This document shows positions 8,675-18,417 of a stretch of 64,000 nt of DNA, piece by piece. The notes under the pieces are model-generated. The model was not told the DNA's origin, searched no databases, and was given only the letters and a program-made list of their open reading frames with translations. Source of the stretch: Flavobacterium fontis (lineage in GTDB: Bacteria > Bacteroidota > Bacteroidia > Flavobacteriales > Flavobacteriaceae); contig NZ_FQVQ01000002.1 in NCBI RefSeq assembly GCF_900129405.1, positions 245,555-309,554 on the forward strand, in the 5' to 3' direction. Made by a program: the position numbers and the translations under genes. The number at the start of each line of letters is the position of its first letter. The first letter of the stretch is position 1.

Positions 8675-10357
8675 CTATTCTGGTTGTCCTTCGATGTGGT
8701 CGTTGTGCATTCTTTTCTCCAACCAAGAACTCAACACAAAAAGAATAGCAGCTGCTGCTCCTGACATAATGATGAATAAAATGAAGAACTCATACAAATT
8801 TGTGATCTGGAATCCCAAAAATGATGTTGCCCCGCCAGTACCATCTTCGCCACCGGGTATCAAAGCACTTAAGGTTCCGGCAAACTTATTTGCGGCAGCA
8901 TTGGCCAAGAACCAAGTCCCCATCATTAATGATGACAAACGCAATGGAGCTAGTTTTGAAACCATTGACAAACCAATTGGCGATAAACATAATTCTCCCA
9001 TGGTATGAATAACATACAATCCAAACAACCACCACATGGAAACTTTTTCCCCTAAGCCTAAACCTTTAACTGCGATTGCAATAACTACGTATCCTAAAGC
9101 TACTAAACTAAGTCCAATTGCCATTTTCTTAGGAGATGACGGTTCTGCCTTAAGTTTATAAAGAAAATCCCATAAAATCGAAAATAATGGAGCTAGCAAA
9201 ATAACTGCTAATGGATTTACAGATTGAAACCAACTAGCAGGAAATTCACTTTGTATAAAACTAGTAATATGTCCTGTTAGCATAAAAAGAATAAGTAATG
9301 CAGAAAACAATCCAAAAACAATAAATCTTATTTTAGATGTCCAATCGAAAAACCACTGTAATCCTTTTGACAAATAAAACATAGTAACAATACCTGAACC
9401 AACTATCAACCAAGAAGGAATAACTATCGAAACTTGTCTATCAACTTGTCTATCCGCAAATAACGTTAATGAAGCTCCTGCCTGTTCAAAAGCTCCCCAA
9501 AAGAAAATAACGAAGAACGCTAAGATGAAAATCACAGTAATTCGTTGTGTCTCGATTTTAGTTAAACTTTTATCACTAAAAATTAAAACAGGCATCGCAA
9601 CCATGGCACCGTAAATCAAATAGCTGATAATGTCAACGTCGCTTTTAAACATTTGTTTGAAATTCAACATGAAAAAGATAATTGCAATTGAACCAATAAT
9701 CATTGCTATATTTTTGACATCTAATTTTTTTACTGGTAATCCAATCGCTTTTCCGTCTTCGGATATTAAATATTTCTTTTGCCCCACGACAAAAGCAACT
9801 AAACCTATTAACATTCCAACGCCTGCTGCTAAGAATCCCCATTTGAAATCCATTGATCCACAAACCAAAGGAGAAAAGAATGCACCCAAGTTAATACCCA
9901 TGTAAAAGATTGTAAAAGCACTATCAATTCTTCTGTCATTTGCTGGATACAACTGGCCCACCATAGTAGAAATATTAGGCTTAAAGAATCCATTACCAAT
10001 AATAATGGCCGTCAATCCCATCCACATAAGTGAAACTCCACCATCGGCACCAACAGAAGCACTGAAAAACATAAAGAACTGACCAATTGCCATTAAAAGA
10101 CCACCAATCACAATACTTCTTCGGTTTCCTAAAAACTTATCGCATAAATAACCGCCTAAAAGTGGGGTCAAATACACTAAACCTGTATAACTTCCATATA
10201 TTTCAGAAGCATCAGCATCTTTCATCAATAATACTTTAGTCATAAATAAAATGAAAATCGCTCTCATTCCATAATAACTGAATCGCTCCCACATCTCTGT
10301 GAAGAATAAAAAGTACAATCCTTTAGGATGTCCGGTTTTTACAGCATTGTTTTCCAT
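8675..10357 (-). CDS. POT/PTR2 peptide:H+ symporter (copy 3)
   Basis: A third proton-coupled peptide transporter, 560 residues, starting at the ATG at 10357. Canonical motifs are present: EMWERFSYYGMRA in TM1, FYMGINLGAFFSP in TM5, FWGAFEQAGASLTLFAD in TM7 (Glu present) and GELCLSPIGLSMVSKL near the C-terminus. The gene starts 25 bp after the dipeptidyl peptidase gene, so the two are likely co-transcribed. A strong hairpin follows it before copy 2. Three POT genes in a row suggest complementary peptide specificities. Confidence 0.93.
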   Translation of the reverse strand: MENNAVKTGHPKGLYFLFFTEMWERFSYYGMRAIFILFMTKVLLMKDADASEIYGSYTGLVYLTPLLGGYLCDKFLGNRRSIVIGGLLMAIGQFFMFFSASVGADGGVSLMWMGLTAIIIGNGFFKPNISTMVGQLYPANDRRIDSAFTIFYMGINLGAFFSPLVCGSMDFKWGFLAAGVGMLIGLVAFVVGQKKYLISEDGKAIGLPVKKLDVKNIAMIIGSIAIIFFMLNFKQMFKSDVDIISYLIYGAMVAMPVLIFSDKSLTKIETQRITVIFILAFFVIFFWGAFEQAGASLTLFADRQVDRQVSIVIPSWLIVGSGIVTMFYLSKGLQWFFDWTSKIRFIVFGLFSALLILFMLTGHITSFIQSEFPASWFQSVNPLAVILLAPLFSILWDFLYKLKAEPSSPKKMAIGLSLVALGYVVIAIAVKGLGLGEKVSMWWLFGLYVIHTMGELCLSPIGLSMVSKLAPLRLSSLMMGTWFLANAAANKFAGTLSALIPGGEDGTGGATSFLGFQITNLYEFFILFIIMSGAAAAILFVLSSWLEKRMHNDHIEGQPE

Positions 10358-10382
10358 ATAGTTTGTTTTATTTTCTGGGTTG

Positions 10383-12548
10383 TTATAGTTTCTCCTTTAT
10401 AAAATTGGTCATCTTGGTGTAGAGTTGTAATCTCGTTTTCCCACCATAGATGCCGTGGTTTTTGTCGGGATAAATCGCCCAATCAAATTGCTTGTTGGCT
10501 TGTACCAACGCTTCAATCATTTGCATGGAATTTTGCACATGCACATTGTCATCGGCTGTTCCATGGATCAACAAGAAACTTCCTTTTAATTTACTCACAT
10601 GATTGATGGGTGAATTCTCATCGTATCCCGAAGGGTTTTCTTGGGGTGTTTGTAAATAGCGCTCGGTGTAAATCGAGTCGTAAAAACGCCAGTTGGTCAC
10701 GGGAGCCACAGCAATCGCCATTTTAAAAACGTCTGCTCCTTTAAACAAACAGTTGCTCGCCATAAAACCGCCATACGACCATCCGAAAATACCAATACGA
10801 TTTTTATCAACATAGGCATAAGAACCTATTACCTTGGCGGCATCAATTTGATCCTCTACTTCGTATTTCCCCAATTCTTTTTGCGTACATTTTTTGAAAG
10901 CTGCTCCTTTAAATCCAGTGCCTCGACCGTCCACACAAACCGTGATATAGCCTTGTTGCGCCAACATCATAAACCAATAATCGTTGGTATCCAACCAATC
11001 ATTGGCCACTTGTTGCGACCCAGGTCCCGAATATTGATACATAAATACCGGGTATTTTTTGGTAGCATCAAAATTTTTAGGCTTGATCATCCAGGCGTTG
11101 AGTTGGTGTCCTTTTTCGGTAGTTATTACCAAAAACTCTTTGGTCGGTAAATCGTATTTTTTGAGTTTTTCGGTAAGCGCCGAATTATCGACTATCCTTT
11201 GTACTTGCGCTCCATCTTTGGCTTGATTTAAGGTATACGTTGGAGGCACGGTGGCAGAGGAATACGAATGGATAAAAAATTCAAAATTGGGACTAAAAGT
11301 CGCGGCACTCGTTCCCGCTTGATTACTCAACTTCACTTTCTTTTTACCGTCTAAGCCGATACGGTAGACATCGCGCAGGGTCGAACCATTCTCGGTGGAT
11401 TGATAGAAAACGGTTTTCGTTTTTTCATCAAAACCATAATAAGCGGTGACTTCCCAGTTGCCTTTGGTCACTTGATTTTTCAATTTTCCTGTCTTATCAT
11501 ACAGGTAAATGTGGTTCCATCCGTCTTTTTCGGAGGTCCAAATAAAACTGTTGTCTTTCAAAAACGTTAGATTATCGGTAACATCCACATACGCCTTGTC
11601 CTTTTCATTCAACACTACTTGGGCCACAGCTGTGGTTCCGTCAATAAACAACAAATCTAAATTGTTTTGATGGCGATTCAAAACTTGCGCACACAACACA
11701 TTGGCATCATTGGTCCAACGCATACGCGCAATGTAAAAATCATTGTACTGCGACAAATTAACTTCTTTCTTTGCCCCCGTTTTTACATCGTAAATATGCA
11801 ACGAAACCAATGCATTTTTCTCTCCCGCTTTGGGGTATTTGAAACGCTCTTGGTTGGGATACAAATTTTTGCCATACACATCCATTGAAAATTCGGGCAC
11901 TTCCCGCTCATCAAATCGAATAAACGCAATTTTTTGACTGTCTTTACTCCAATCAAAAGCACGCACAAAAGCAAACTCCTCCTCATACACCCAATCAGTA
12001 ATCCCATTGATGATGGCATTCTTTTCGCCATCGGTAGTTAGCGCTGTAGATTGCCCCGATGCGAGGTCATATATAAACAAATTGTTGCTTTTGGCATAGG
12101 CGATTTTTGTTCCATCCGGCGAAAAGATAGGCTCTTGCACTTGCTCCAATACTTTGCGAAGGGACTTGGTCGCAACCTCATATACATAGTAATCGGCCGT
12201 GAACGAATGTCGATAAATAGGACTGGAATTGTTGGCAATCAAAATTTGTTTTTCATCCGAACTAAAAGTATAGCTGTCGATACCCTCGGATAAGGCTTGG
12301 TGATTTTTAGTATCCAAAAGGGTACTGATCTTTTTTAAAGTAGCATAATCGTAAAGGTCTATTTGCTGACTACGGGTACTGCGATCGGTATTCAACACCG
12401 TGTATTGATTGGACAACTTCATCGCCTGTAACTCATCCATTCCTTTGGCGCGAAAAGCACCTGTGTAAATTTCTTCTAAGGTAAGTGGCGTTTGAGCTTG
12501 CATTCCCATACTCATGAAAAGCAGGAGAACAAAGAGTAACTTTTTCAT
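10383..12548 (-). CDS. dipeptidyl peptidase IV (S9B family)
   Basis: A serine exopeptidase that removes N-terminal dipeptides (often X-Pro or X-Ala), probably in the periplasm. The ATG at 12548 gives a 721-residue protein with a signal peptide (MKKLLFVLLLFMSMGMQAQ); a longer frame to 12566 adds only six residues. An N-terminal beta-propeller (about 90-460) contains the conserved DWVYEEEF Glu-Glu motif that binds the substrate N-terminus. The alpha/beta-hydrolase domain follows, with Ser about 591 in GWSYGG, Asp in HGTADDN and His about 698 in DKNHGI. It is first in an operon with peptide transporters, which suggests it feeds them dipeptides. Confidence 0.95.
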   Translation of the reverse strand: MKKLLFVLLLFMSMGMQAQTPLTLEEIYTGAFRAKGMDELQAMKLSNQYTVLNTDRSTRSQQIDLYDYATLKKISTLLDTKNHQALSEGIDSYTFSSDEKQILIANNSSPIYRHSFTADYYVYEVATKSLRKVLEQVQEPIFSPDGTKIAYAKSNNLFIYDLASGQSTALTTDGEKNAIINGITDWVYEEEFAFVRAFDWSKDSQKIAFIRFDEREVPEFSMDVYGKNLYPNQERFKYPKAGEKNALVSLHIYDVKTGAKKEVNLSQYNDFYIARMRWTNDANVLCAQVLNRHQNNLDLLFIDGTTAVAQVVLNEKDKAYVDVTDNLTFLKDNSFIWTSEKDGWNHIYLYDKTGKLKNQVTKGNWEVTAYYGFDEKTKTVFYQSTENGSTLRDVYRIGLDGKKKVKLSNQAGTSAATFSPNFEFFIHSYSSATVPPTYTLNQAKDGAQVQRIVDNSALTEKLKKYDLPTKEFLVITTEKGHQLNAWMIKPKNFDATKKYPVFMYQYSGPGSQQVANDWLDTNDYWFMMLAQQGYITVCVDGRGTGFKGAAFKKCTQKELGKYEVEDQIDAAKVIGSYAYVDKNRIGIFGWSYGGFMASNCLFKGADVFKMAIAVAPVTNWRFYDSIYTERYLQTPQENPSGYDENSPINHVSKLKGSFLLIHGTADDNVHVQNSMQMIEALVQANKQFDWAIYPDKNHGIYGGKTRLQLYTKMTNFIKEKL

Positions 12549-12701
12549 AGCATTGCGTTTGTGCAAAATTTAAGGCGAAAAATACAATTTTATTAAAAAA
12601 TATCATTTTAAAAGGCGATTTATTTTTCAAATTCTTTTAGAGGAAACTCAGTTATTAAAGGAAACTCTCGTTAATTTGCCTAAAAAAAGAAACCCTAAGG
12701 A

Positions 12702-13481
12702 ATGAAAAAAGTAAACTACATCATAGTTGGATTCCTTTTTTGTAACTCGCTACTGTTGGCTCAAAACAACCGCCTAAATACCGGAGAAACCATTGGATGG
12801 TACAACTATTTCGGGACGTTTAAAGTGAGTACAAAATGGGGCGTTCATAGCGAATACCAATTCCGTAGGGCCGAAGTAATTGCCCAACCGCAACAACATT
12901 TAGTGCGTGTAGGAATCAATTACGAACCCAAATCCAATATCCTTTTTCGCGCCGGATATGCCTTTATTGAAACCTATCCCTACGGCGAAATTCCTATCAA
13001 CGGTTTGGGAAAAGCGTTTACCGAACACCGCACCTTTCAAATGGTACAGTTGGGACATAAAGAGGGGAAAATCAATTTTTCACATCGGTTTATGCTCGAA
13101 CAGCGCTTCGTTGGCCGCTACAATAATGCCAAGGCCACAACAGAAGATGAGTTTCCCTTTTCCAATCGTTTGCGCTATATGTTTCGCATGCAAACCCCAA
13201 TTTTTCAAAAGGAAGCCCATCAATTTACCTATGCTGCTGCCTATAATGAGATTTTTATAGGTTTTGGTAAAAATGTCAATGCCAACGTTTTCGATCAAAA
13301 CCGATTGGGATTACTAATCGGACATCAGTTTGATAAAAATTTACGCATTGAAGCAGGATACCTCAATCAAATTCTACAGTTTGGACGGCAAATTAATAAT
13401 CAGAATGTGTTTCAAAATAACCACGGACTAATCGTAAATTGCTATCTCAATGTAGATTTGAGTAAAAAAAGTGGAGTTTAA
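12702..13481 (+). CDS. DUF2490 domain outer-membrane protein
   Basis: A 259-residue secreted protein of the DUF2490 family with a signal peptide ending LLLAQ. Alternating hydrophobic/aromatic strands and repeated Arg/Tyr/Phe-rich segments (for example KWGVHSEYQFRRAE and GLLIGHQFDKNLRIEAGYL) fit a small outer-membrane beta-barrel. The function of the family is not known. It is transcribed divergently from the dipeptidyl peptidase gene (153-bp gap) and precedes HMG-CoA reductase on the same strand. That gene has its own promoter, so DUF2490 is probably a single-gene unit. No clear terminator follows. Confidence 0.85.
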   Translation: MKKVNYIIVGFLFCNSLLLAQNNRLNTGETIGWYNYFGTFKVSTKWGVHSEYQFRRAEVIAQPQQHLVRVGINYEPKSNILFRAGYAFIETYPYGEIPINGLGKAFTEHRTFQMVQLGHKEGKINFSHRFMLEQRFVGRYNNAKATTEDEFPFSNRLRYMFRMQTPIFQKEAHQFTYAAAYNEIFIGFGKNVNANVFDQNRLGLLIGHQFDKNLRIEAGYLNQILQFGRQINNQNVFQNNHGLIVNCYLNVDLSKKSGV

Positions 13482-13602
13482 GCTAAGGCAACATTCATCA
13501 ACACCATTTACAACAACCCTGTCAATGTCTTGTTCGCCCAAAAATAGAGCTTTTTGAACCGTCATAATCGAGTATTGTTTGTGTACTTCATAGGTTTCGT
13601 TC

Positions 13603-13632
13603 TTTGTAAACGGCCTTCTTTTTGTACCTTTG
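13603..13632 (+). promoter_or_regulatory. promoter of HMG-CoA reductase
   Basis: A -33 TTTG (13603-13606) and a -7 TACCTTTG (13625-13632) with an 18-bp spacer match the Bacteroidetes housekeeping promoter. The ATG at 13646 lies 13 bp after the -7 box, giving a very short leader and ruling out the earlier in-frame TTG at 13622. Confidence 0.7.
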
Positions 13633-13645
13633 TTTCCTAAAAAAA

Positions 13646-14989
13646 ATGCGTATGCCACAAGCCGTTTCTGGTTTTTCAAAATTGTCCAAAGAGGAAAAAA
13701 TCCAATGGATCGCGCAAACCTATTTCCACACCCCAGAAGAAGCCGAAAAAATCTTCAAACAATACTGGAACCAGGATGCCAAGCTCCAACAATTGCACGA
13801 TGAGTTTATCGAAAATACCATCACCAATTTCTACCTCCCGATGGGTATCTCACCCAACTTCAACATCAACGGCACCTACTACTCGGTACCGATGGTCATC
13901 GAAGAAAGTTCGGTCGTAGCCGCAGCAGCCAAAGCAGCCAAATTTTGGAGTACCCGGGGCGGATTCAAAACCAAAGTTATAGCCACGGAAAAAATCGGAC
14001 AAGTTCACTTTTTATTCCGAGGTTCGATCGAAAAACTTCAACCGTTTTTTGATAAAATAAAACCGCAATTAGTTGAAGACACCGAACCCATCACGCGCAA
14101 CATGAACAAGCGAGGGGGCGGTATTTTGGATATTGAACTCCGCGACAAAAGTGCCGAATTGGCGCATTATTTCCAGCTGCATGTTACCTTCAACACCAAA
14201 GACAGTATGGGGGCCAATTTCATCAACTCTTGTTTGGAACAAATGGCCAAAACCTTATGCCGCTTGGCCGCTGAGGAACCTACGTTTACTGAGACCGAAA
14301 AAGCCATAACCATCGTGATGAGCATTTTGTCAAATTATGTCCCCAATTGTGTGGTGCGCGCCGAAGTCTCATGCCCCGTAGCCGATTTGGCCGAAAATCT
14401 TCCGCCAGGCAGACCGGGAGCTATTGTAGACGGACACGCTTTTGCTGAAAAATTTGTACAAGCTGTAACAATTGCCGAAATCGAACCTTTCCGTGCTGTT
14501 ACCCACAACAAAGGAATTATGAACGGTATCGATGCGGTGGTGTTGGCCACAGGCAATGACTTTAGAGCCGTCGAAGCGGGCATTCACGCCTATGCATCGC
14601 GAAACGGAAAATACAGTAGTTTATCGCATGCCAAAATCGAAAATGACCTCTTTACCTTTTGGATGGACGTCCCCCTAGCCTTAGGAACCGTGGGCGGTCT
14701 GACCTCATTGCATCCGCTAGTGAAATTGGCATTAGAAATTCTGGGTAAGCCTACAGCGCAAGAGTTGATGCAAATCGTTGCAGCGACTGGTTTGGCGCAA
14801 AATTTTGCCGCCTTGCGTTCGTTAACGACAACCGGAATTCAAGAGGGACACATGAAAATGCACTTAAACAATATCTTAAATCAATACCAAGCTACAGCCG
14901 ACGAACGGAAAGCCATTCACGCACATTTTGCCGAGCAAACCGTTACCCATGCCTCGGTGGTGGAATTGATTGAACAACTTCGGAAGTAA
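13646..14989 (+). CDS. mvaA: hydroxymethylglutaryl-CoA reductase (class II type)
   Basis: Reduces HMG-CoA to mevalonate, the committed step of the mevalonate route to isoprenoids; cytoplasmic. The 447-residue protein has the class II features EESSVVAAAAKAA (catalytic Glu), DSMGANFINSC (cofactor/substrate loop), THNKGIMNG (catalytic Lys) and GTVGGLTSLHP. Automated annotation calls this class 'degradative' after the Pseudomonas enzyme. Here the neighbouring GHMP kinase and the decarboxylase and kinase genes at 58.6-60.7 kb show a biosynthetic role. An alternative ATG lies at 13652. Confidence 0.95.
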   Translation: MRMPQAVSGFSKLSKEEKIQWIAQTYFHTPEEAEKIFKQYWNQDAKLQQLHDEFIENTITNFYLPMGISPNFNINGTYYSVPMVIEESSVVAAAAKAAKFWSTRGGFKTKVIATEKIGQVHFLFRGSIEKLQPFFDKIKPQLVEDTEPITRNMNKRGGGILDIELRDKSAELAHYFQLHVTFNTKDSMGANFINSCLEQMAKTLCRLAAEEPTFTETEKAITIVMSILSNYVPNCVVRAEVSCPVADLAENLPPGRPGAIVDGHAFAEKFVQAVTIAEIEPFRAVTHNKGIMNGIDAVVLATGNDFRAVEAGIHAYASRNGKYSSLSHAKIENDLFTFWMDVPLALGTVGGLTSLHPLVKLALEILGKPTAQELMQIVAATGLAQNFAALRSLTTTGIQEGHMKMHLNNILNQYQATADERKAIHAHFAEQTVTHASVVELIEQLRK

Positions 14990-15046
14990 AATAAGGAGCA
15001 AGAACAAGCACTTCTTGCACCACACCCCTCCGGCTTTCGCCTGTAT

Positions 15047-15070
15047 CTCCCCCTCCTCACGTCGGGGGAG
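15047..15070. repeat. GC-rich hairpin element between mvaA and the GHMP kinase
   Basis: Arms CTCCCCC (15047-15053) and GGGGGAG (15064-15070) enclose a 10-base loop. A small GGC-tttc-GCC hairpin lies just upstream. The stretch is much more GC-rich than other gaps in the window and has no T run, so it looks like a dispersed intergenic repeat rather than a terminator. Confidence 0.5.
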
Positions 15071-15123
15071 GATATCGGCTCTATCCGGGCTAATTAGAAA
15101 AATTACATTCCAAAACACGCAAC

Positions 15124-16041
15124 ATGAAACAATCGTTTTACAGCAACGGAAAACTGCTCATCACGGGCGAATATGTCGTGTTGGACGGGGCACAAGCACT
15201 CGCCTTACCCACACGGTTTGGCCAAACTCTTCACGTCCGTTCAGGCGAAAACCAATGCCTGCAATGGACTAGCTTTGATCACGATAAAAGCCGCTGGTTT
15301 GAAGCCACGATTCCATTTGAATCCATTCAACGGAAAACAAAAGTAGATGCTGCAGCCAATATTAAAAATACGCTGATTGACATCCTCCATGAAGCCTACC
15401 AAATGAATGCTGCGTTTTTGCATCAAGCAGCGGGTTACCATATCGAAACCGAATTAAGTTTTCCCAAAAACTGGGGATTAGGCACCTCCTCTACCTTGAT
15501 CAATAATATCGCTCAATGGGCACAAGTGGATGCTTTTACGTTGTTAAAACGTAGTTTCGGCGGGAGCGGCTATGATGTCGCTTGTGCGCAAAACAACGCC
15601 CCTATACTCTATCAATTGCAAAATGAGCGCCCCGTTATCCAACCGGTGACTTTTGCACCTGCCTTTGCTGAACATCTCTTTTTTGTATACCTCAATCAAA
15701 AAAGAAATTCCAAAGCGGCCATCGCATCCTATTTGGACAAACAAGGCGAAATAGAAAAAACAATTCAACAAATCAATGCCATCACCCAACGCGTCATCGC
15801 AGCACAACATCCCAAAGAATTTGCTGTAGCGTTGCGGGAACATGAAATTGCATTAAGTGATGTACTCGAGGAAATGACCATCCAAGAAGCACTTTTTCCC
15901 GACTTTGACGGCGTGATTAAAAGTTTGGGCGCTTGGGGCGGTGATTTTGTCCTGGTCGTTTCCAAAGATAATCCAACCGACTACTTCACCGAAAGAGGAT
16001 ACCCTGTGGTGGTACCTTATGCAAATATGATACTTTCCTAA
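15124..16041 (+). CDS. GHMP kinase with GYDVA motif (probable phosphomevalonate kinase)
   Basis: A 305-residue small-molecule kinase of the GHMP superfamily. It shows the N-terminal GKLLITGEYVVLDGAQALALP motif region, the ATP loop GLGTSSTLINNIA, and GGSGYDVACA at about 145-154, which corresponds to the 'GYDIA' signature of a Bacteroidetes family with no assigned substrate. It lies 134 bp after HMG-CoA reductase. Mevalonate kinase and diphosphomevalonate decarboxylase are recognisable at 58.6-60.7 kb, but no classical phosphomevalonate kinase is seen in this window, so phosphorylation of mevalonate-5-phosphate is the likeliest job. A mevalonate-kinase role is less likely. The role is inference; the fold is clear. 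Confidence 0.85.
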   Translation: MKQSFYSNGKLLITGEYVVLDGAQALALPTRFGQTLHVRSGENQCLQWTSFDHDKSRWFEATIPFESIQRKTKVDAAANIKNTLIDILHEAYQMNAAFLHQAAGYHIETELSFPKNWGLGTSSTLINNIAQWAQVDAFTLLKRSFGGSGYDVACAQNNAPILYQLQNERPVIQPVTFAPAFAEHLFFVYLNQKRNSKAAIASYLDKQGEIEKTIQQINAITQRVIAAQHPKEFAVALREHEIALSDVLEEMTIQEALFPDFDGVIKSLGAWGGDFVLVVSKDNPTDYFTERGYPVVVPYANMILS

Positions 16042-16043
16042 AC

Positions 16044-16079
16044 AAAAAAATCCCGAAGAAGTACTTCGGGATTTTTTTT
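16044..16079. terminator. bidirectional terminator
   Basis: ATCCCGAAG and CTTCGGGAT form a stem flanked by an A run on the left and a T run on the right. It works for the GHMP kinase on + and, read the other way, for the PpiD-like gene on -. Confidence 0.9.
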
Positions 16080-16094
16080 GTATTTCAGAATCTA

Positions 16095-18185
16095 TTAATA
16101 GAATTCTACGCGATTGTCTTGAATATCGGCAGCGTTACGCAAGGTCGGAATCACACGATTTGCATTTTGGGCAGCTTGTTGCTTCAAACGCGTGACATAC
16201 TCATCGTATTTCGCAATCTTTGGCGCTTTCGTCACCGCTTTGGTTTTAATTACATAAACTCCTGACAACCCTTCAATCGGCTCAGAAATTTTATTCTTAG
16301 GCGTTCCAAAAGCAGTACCTACTACTTTCGCTTCCATACCTACGCTTGGAAGCATCGGACTCTCAATTGTAACCGCTGGAATATTCATCACCGTAGTTTT
16401 ATTGGCTTTGGCAATAGCTTCCAACGAACTACCTTTCATTTTAGCAATAATCAATTGCGCTTTCTTTTCATTTTTAAGAATGCCCTCTACAGACGGACGT
16501 GCATCTTCAATCGGCGTTAACCCTTTTGGATTAATTTTTTTCAAACGCGCAATAACGTGACCAACATTGGTAACTTCAAAACGTTTTACATCACCAATAG
16601 CCGTATCGTCGCTGTATGCCCATTTAACTACTTGTCGTTGGTTACCCGCAGCTCCAAGAGCTTCATCCATCGCTTTGGCTTTGATAGACTCAACTTTTAA
16701 CCCTGATTTTTTAGCTAATTTGGCAAAGTCACCGTTAGCAGCATCCATTTCAAACTGAGTAGCTTTGGTATAGGCTTCATTCGTTGTAGCTTCTGAAGGT
16801 TGAATCTTTTGAGCAATAGTCGCCAAACGTATACCGTCTTGCTTGTCGGTCACATTGATGATATGGAATCCAAATTCCGATTCAACTAAACCGATAGTTC
16901 CCACTGGATTGTTGAATACAAAATCGTTGAACGGTTTCACCATTTGGTTGGGACCGAAATATCCTAAATCACCACCTTGTTGTGCTGAAGAGTCATCCGA
17001 ATTGGTTAAGGCCAACATCATGAAAGAACCAGGATTGGCTTTGGCTTGCGCCAATAAACTTTCGGCTTTTGCTTTGGCTTCCTCTTTGGTTCTTTTTTCT
17101 TTCTTCTGTACGCGATCAATACCTTCCCAGCTGATCAAAATGTGACTTGCTTTGGCTTTTTCATTGGCTTTACGCCCCATCATTTTACTCAAGCAATAGT
17201 AATCCCCATCTACATAAGGACCGTAAATTTCACCCATCGGTAAGTTTACCAAAGCATCGGCTGCAGCGGCAGGCAATTGTTGTTTGGTCACATACGTTGA
17301 ATCGTAAGAACGATCAGAATTGTTAGCGACAAATTCAGCTACATTGGTAGTTGTTCGGAAACCAGGCAAGGTATCGTTTTTCCCGGTTTCTTTGTTGTAT
17401 TCCACCGTGGCATTTAACAACGCCATTAATTTAGCTTTCGCTTCCTCTTGGTCTTTATTAGAAGGCTTATCTTCTACCAATACATACTCGATTTCGCGAG
17501 TCTCTTCGGCTTTGAAACGCTTTTCATGTTTTTGCATGTAAGCTGTGATATCCGCATCGGTTACTTTCACTTCGCTATCCTTGATCGAAGAATACATCAC
17601 ACCAACATAGTCAAAATCCACTTTATCTTGCTCCAAAGCATACTTGAATTTTCCTTCTACTTGCGTCACATACATCCCGGCTTTCACCATGGTGTTGTAG
17701 ATTTGGAATTTCCCGTTAAGCTCCATGTCCTTTTCTTGTTGTTCGAACATTTTGGCTTGCTCAGGATTGTTTTTGAAAAACTCTTTGAATTTATTCAAAT
17801 CAAATTTCCCTTTGTTTTGGAACATTGGGTTGGCACCGATATTTGGATCTTTTTTGAAAGTTTCTAATTTGAAAGTCTCGCCCACACGAACGCCCGCTTT
17901 ATCAAACTGGTCGACCAAAAGTGTTTTATTCACTTCAATATCCCAGGTTTGGTTAGCAGCTTGCGTTTGAGTCATTTGACCTCCTTGCCCGCTTTTTTCA
18001 AGATTCGCTACTTTCACTCTAAAATCTTCGAAGGCGATATCTTTTCCATTAACGCTTCCTACATCATGCGATTGTTGGCTCAATCCGTTGGTAAACAAAT
18101 CTTGCACCACAAAAGCCAATAAGGCAAAACCAATAATCAGTAAAAGCAATCCGGAACGATTTCTAATTTTCTGTAAAACTGCCAT
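16095..18185 (-). CDS. PpiD-like peptidylprolyl isomerase/periplasmic foldase
   Basis: A membrane-anchored periplasmic chaperone that helps outer-membrane proteins fold. The 696-residue protein has one N-terminal membrane helix (about 12-31), a SurA_N-like chaperone region (about 35-180), and a parvulin PPIC domain starting near residue 345 (KASHILISWEG) with the expected GGDLGYFG and FGFHIINV motifs. A C-terminal second chaperone lobe follows. Length and layout match PpiD. It is the last gene of the minus-strand run that starts at coaX, after a 232-bp gap, and ends at a bidirectional terminator. Confidence 0.92.
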   Translation of the reverse strand: MAVLQKIRNRSGLLLLIIGFALLAFVVQDLFTNGLSQQSHDVGSVNGKDIAFEDFRVKVANLEKSGQGGQMTQTQAANQTWDIEVNKTLLVDQFDKAGVRVGETFKLETFKKDPNIGANPMFQNKGKFDLNKFKEFFKNNPEQAKMFEQQEKDMELNGKFQIYNTMVKAGMYVTQVEGKFKYALEQDKVDFDYVGVMYSSIKDSEVKVTDADITAYMQKHEKRFKAEETREIEYVLVEDKPSNKDQEEAKAKLMALLNATVEYNKETGKNDTLPGFRTTTNVAEFVANNSDRSYDSTYVTKQQLPAAAADALVNLPMGEIYGPYVDGDYYCLSKMMGRKANEKAKASHILISWEGIDRVQKKEKRTKEEAKAKAESLLAQAKANPGSFMMLALTNSDDSSAQQGGDLGYFGPNQMVKPFNDFVFNNPVGTIGLVESEFGFHIINVTDKQDGIRLATIAQKIQPSEATTNEAYTKATQFEMDAANGDFAKLAKKSGLKVESIKAKAMDEALGAAGNQRQVVKWAYSDDTAIGDVKRFEVTNVGHVIARLKKINPKGLTPIEDARPSVEGILKNEKKAQLIIAKMKGSSLEAIAKANKTTVMNIPAVTIESPMLPSVGMEAKVVGTAFGTPKNKISEPIEGLSGVYVIKTKAVTKAPKIAKYDEYVTRLKQQAAQNANRVIPTLRNAADIQDNRVEFY

Positions 18186-18417
18186 TGTATCTACTATATT
18201 TTTATTTCAGTCTGCGAAAATACAATTATCTATGAAATAATTACAATCGTAATTGGATAATTTACACTCGAAAGCCATTTTTTTTTGAATGCTTTCAAAT
18301 TACCTGTTTTTGGCCCCTATTTTACAAATAAAGGAAGAAATTAGGGGACATTTTTGACTTTCATTTTCATACTTTTTAAAGCATAAAGACTTTAGCCTAG
18401 CGAAAAGTGAAGTATTT

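Noticed and set aside
16577..16588. CAAAACGTTTTA, similar to the LacI-type operator
   Set aside because: Only 10 of 12 core bases match, and it lies inside the PpiD-like coding sequence far from the glucan locus, so chance is likely.
18314..18347. CCCCTA...TAGGGG inverted repeat as a terminator
   Set aside because: The stem is short with a bulge, has no T run on the minus strand, and is ~70 bp past the last stop; I could not support a function.
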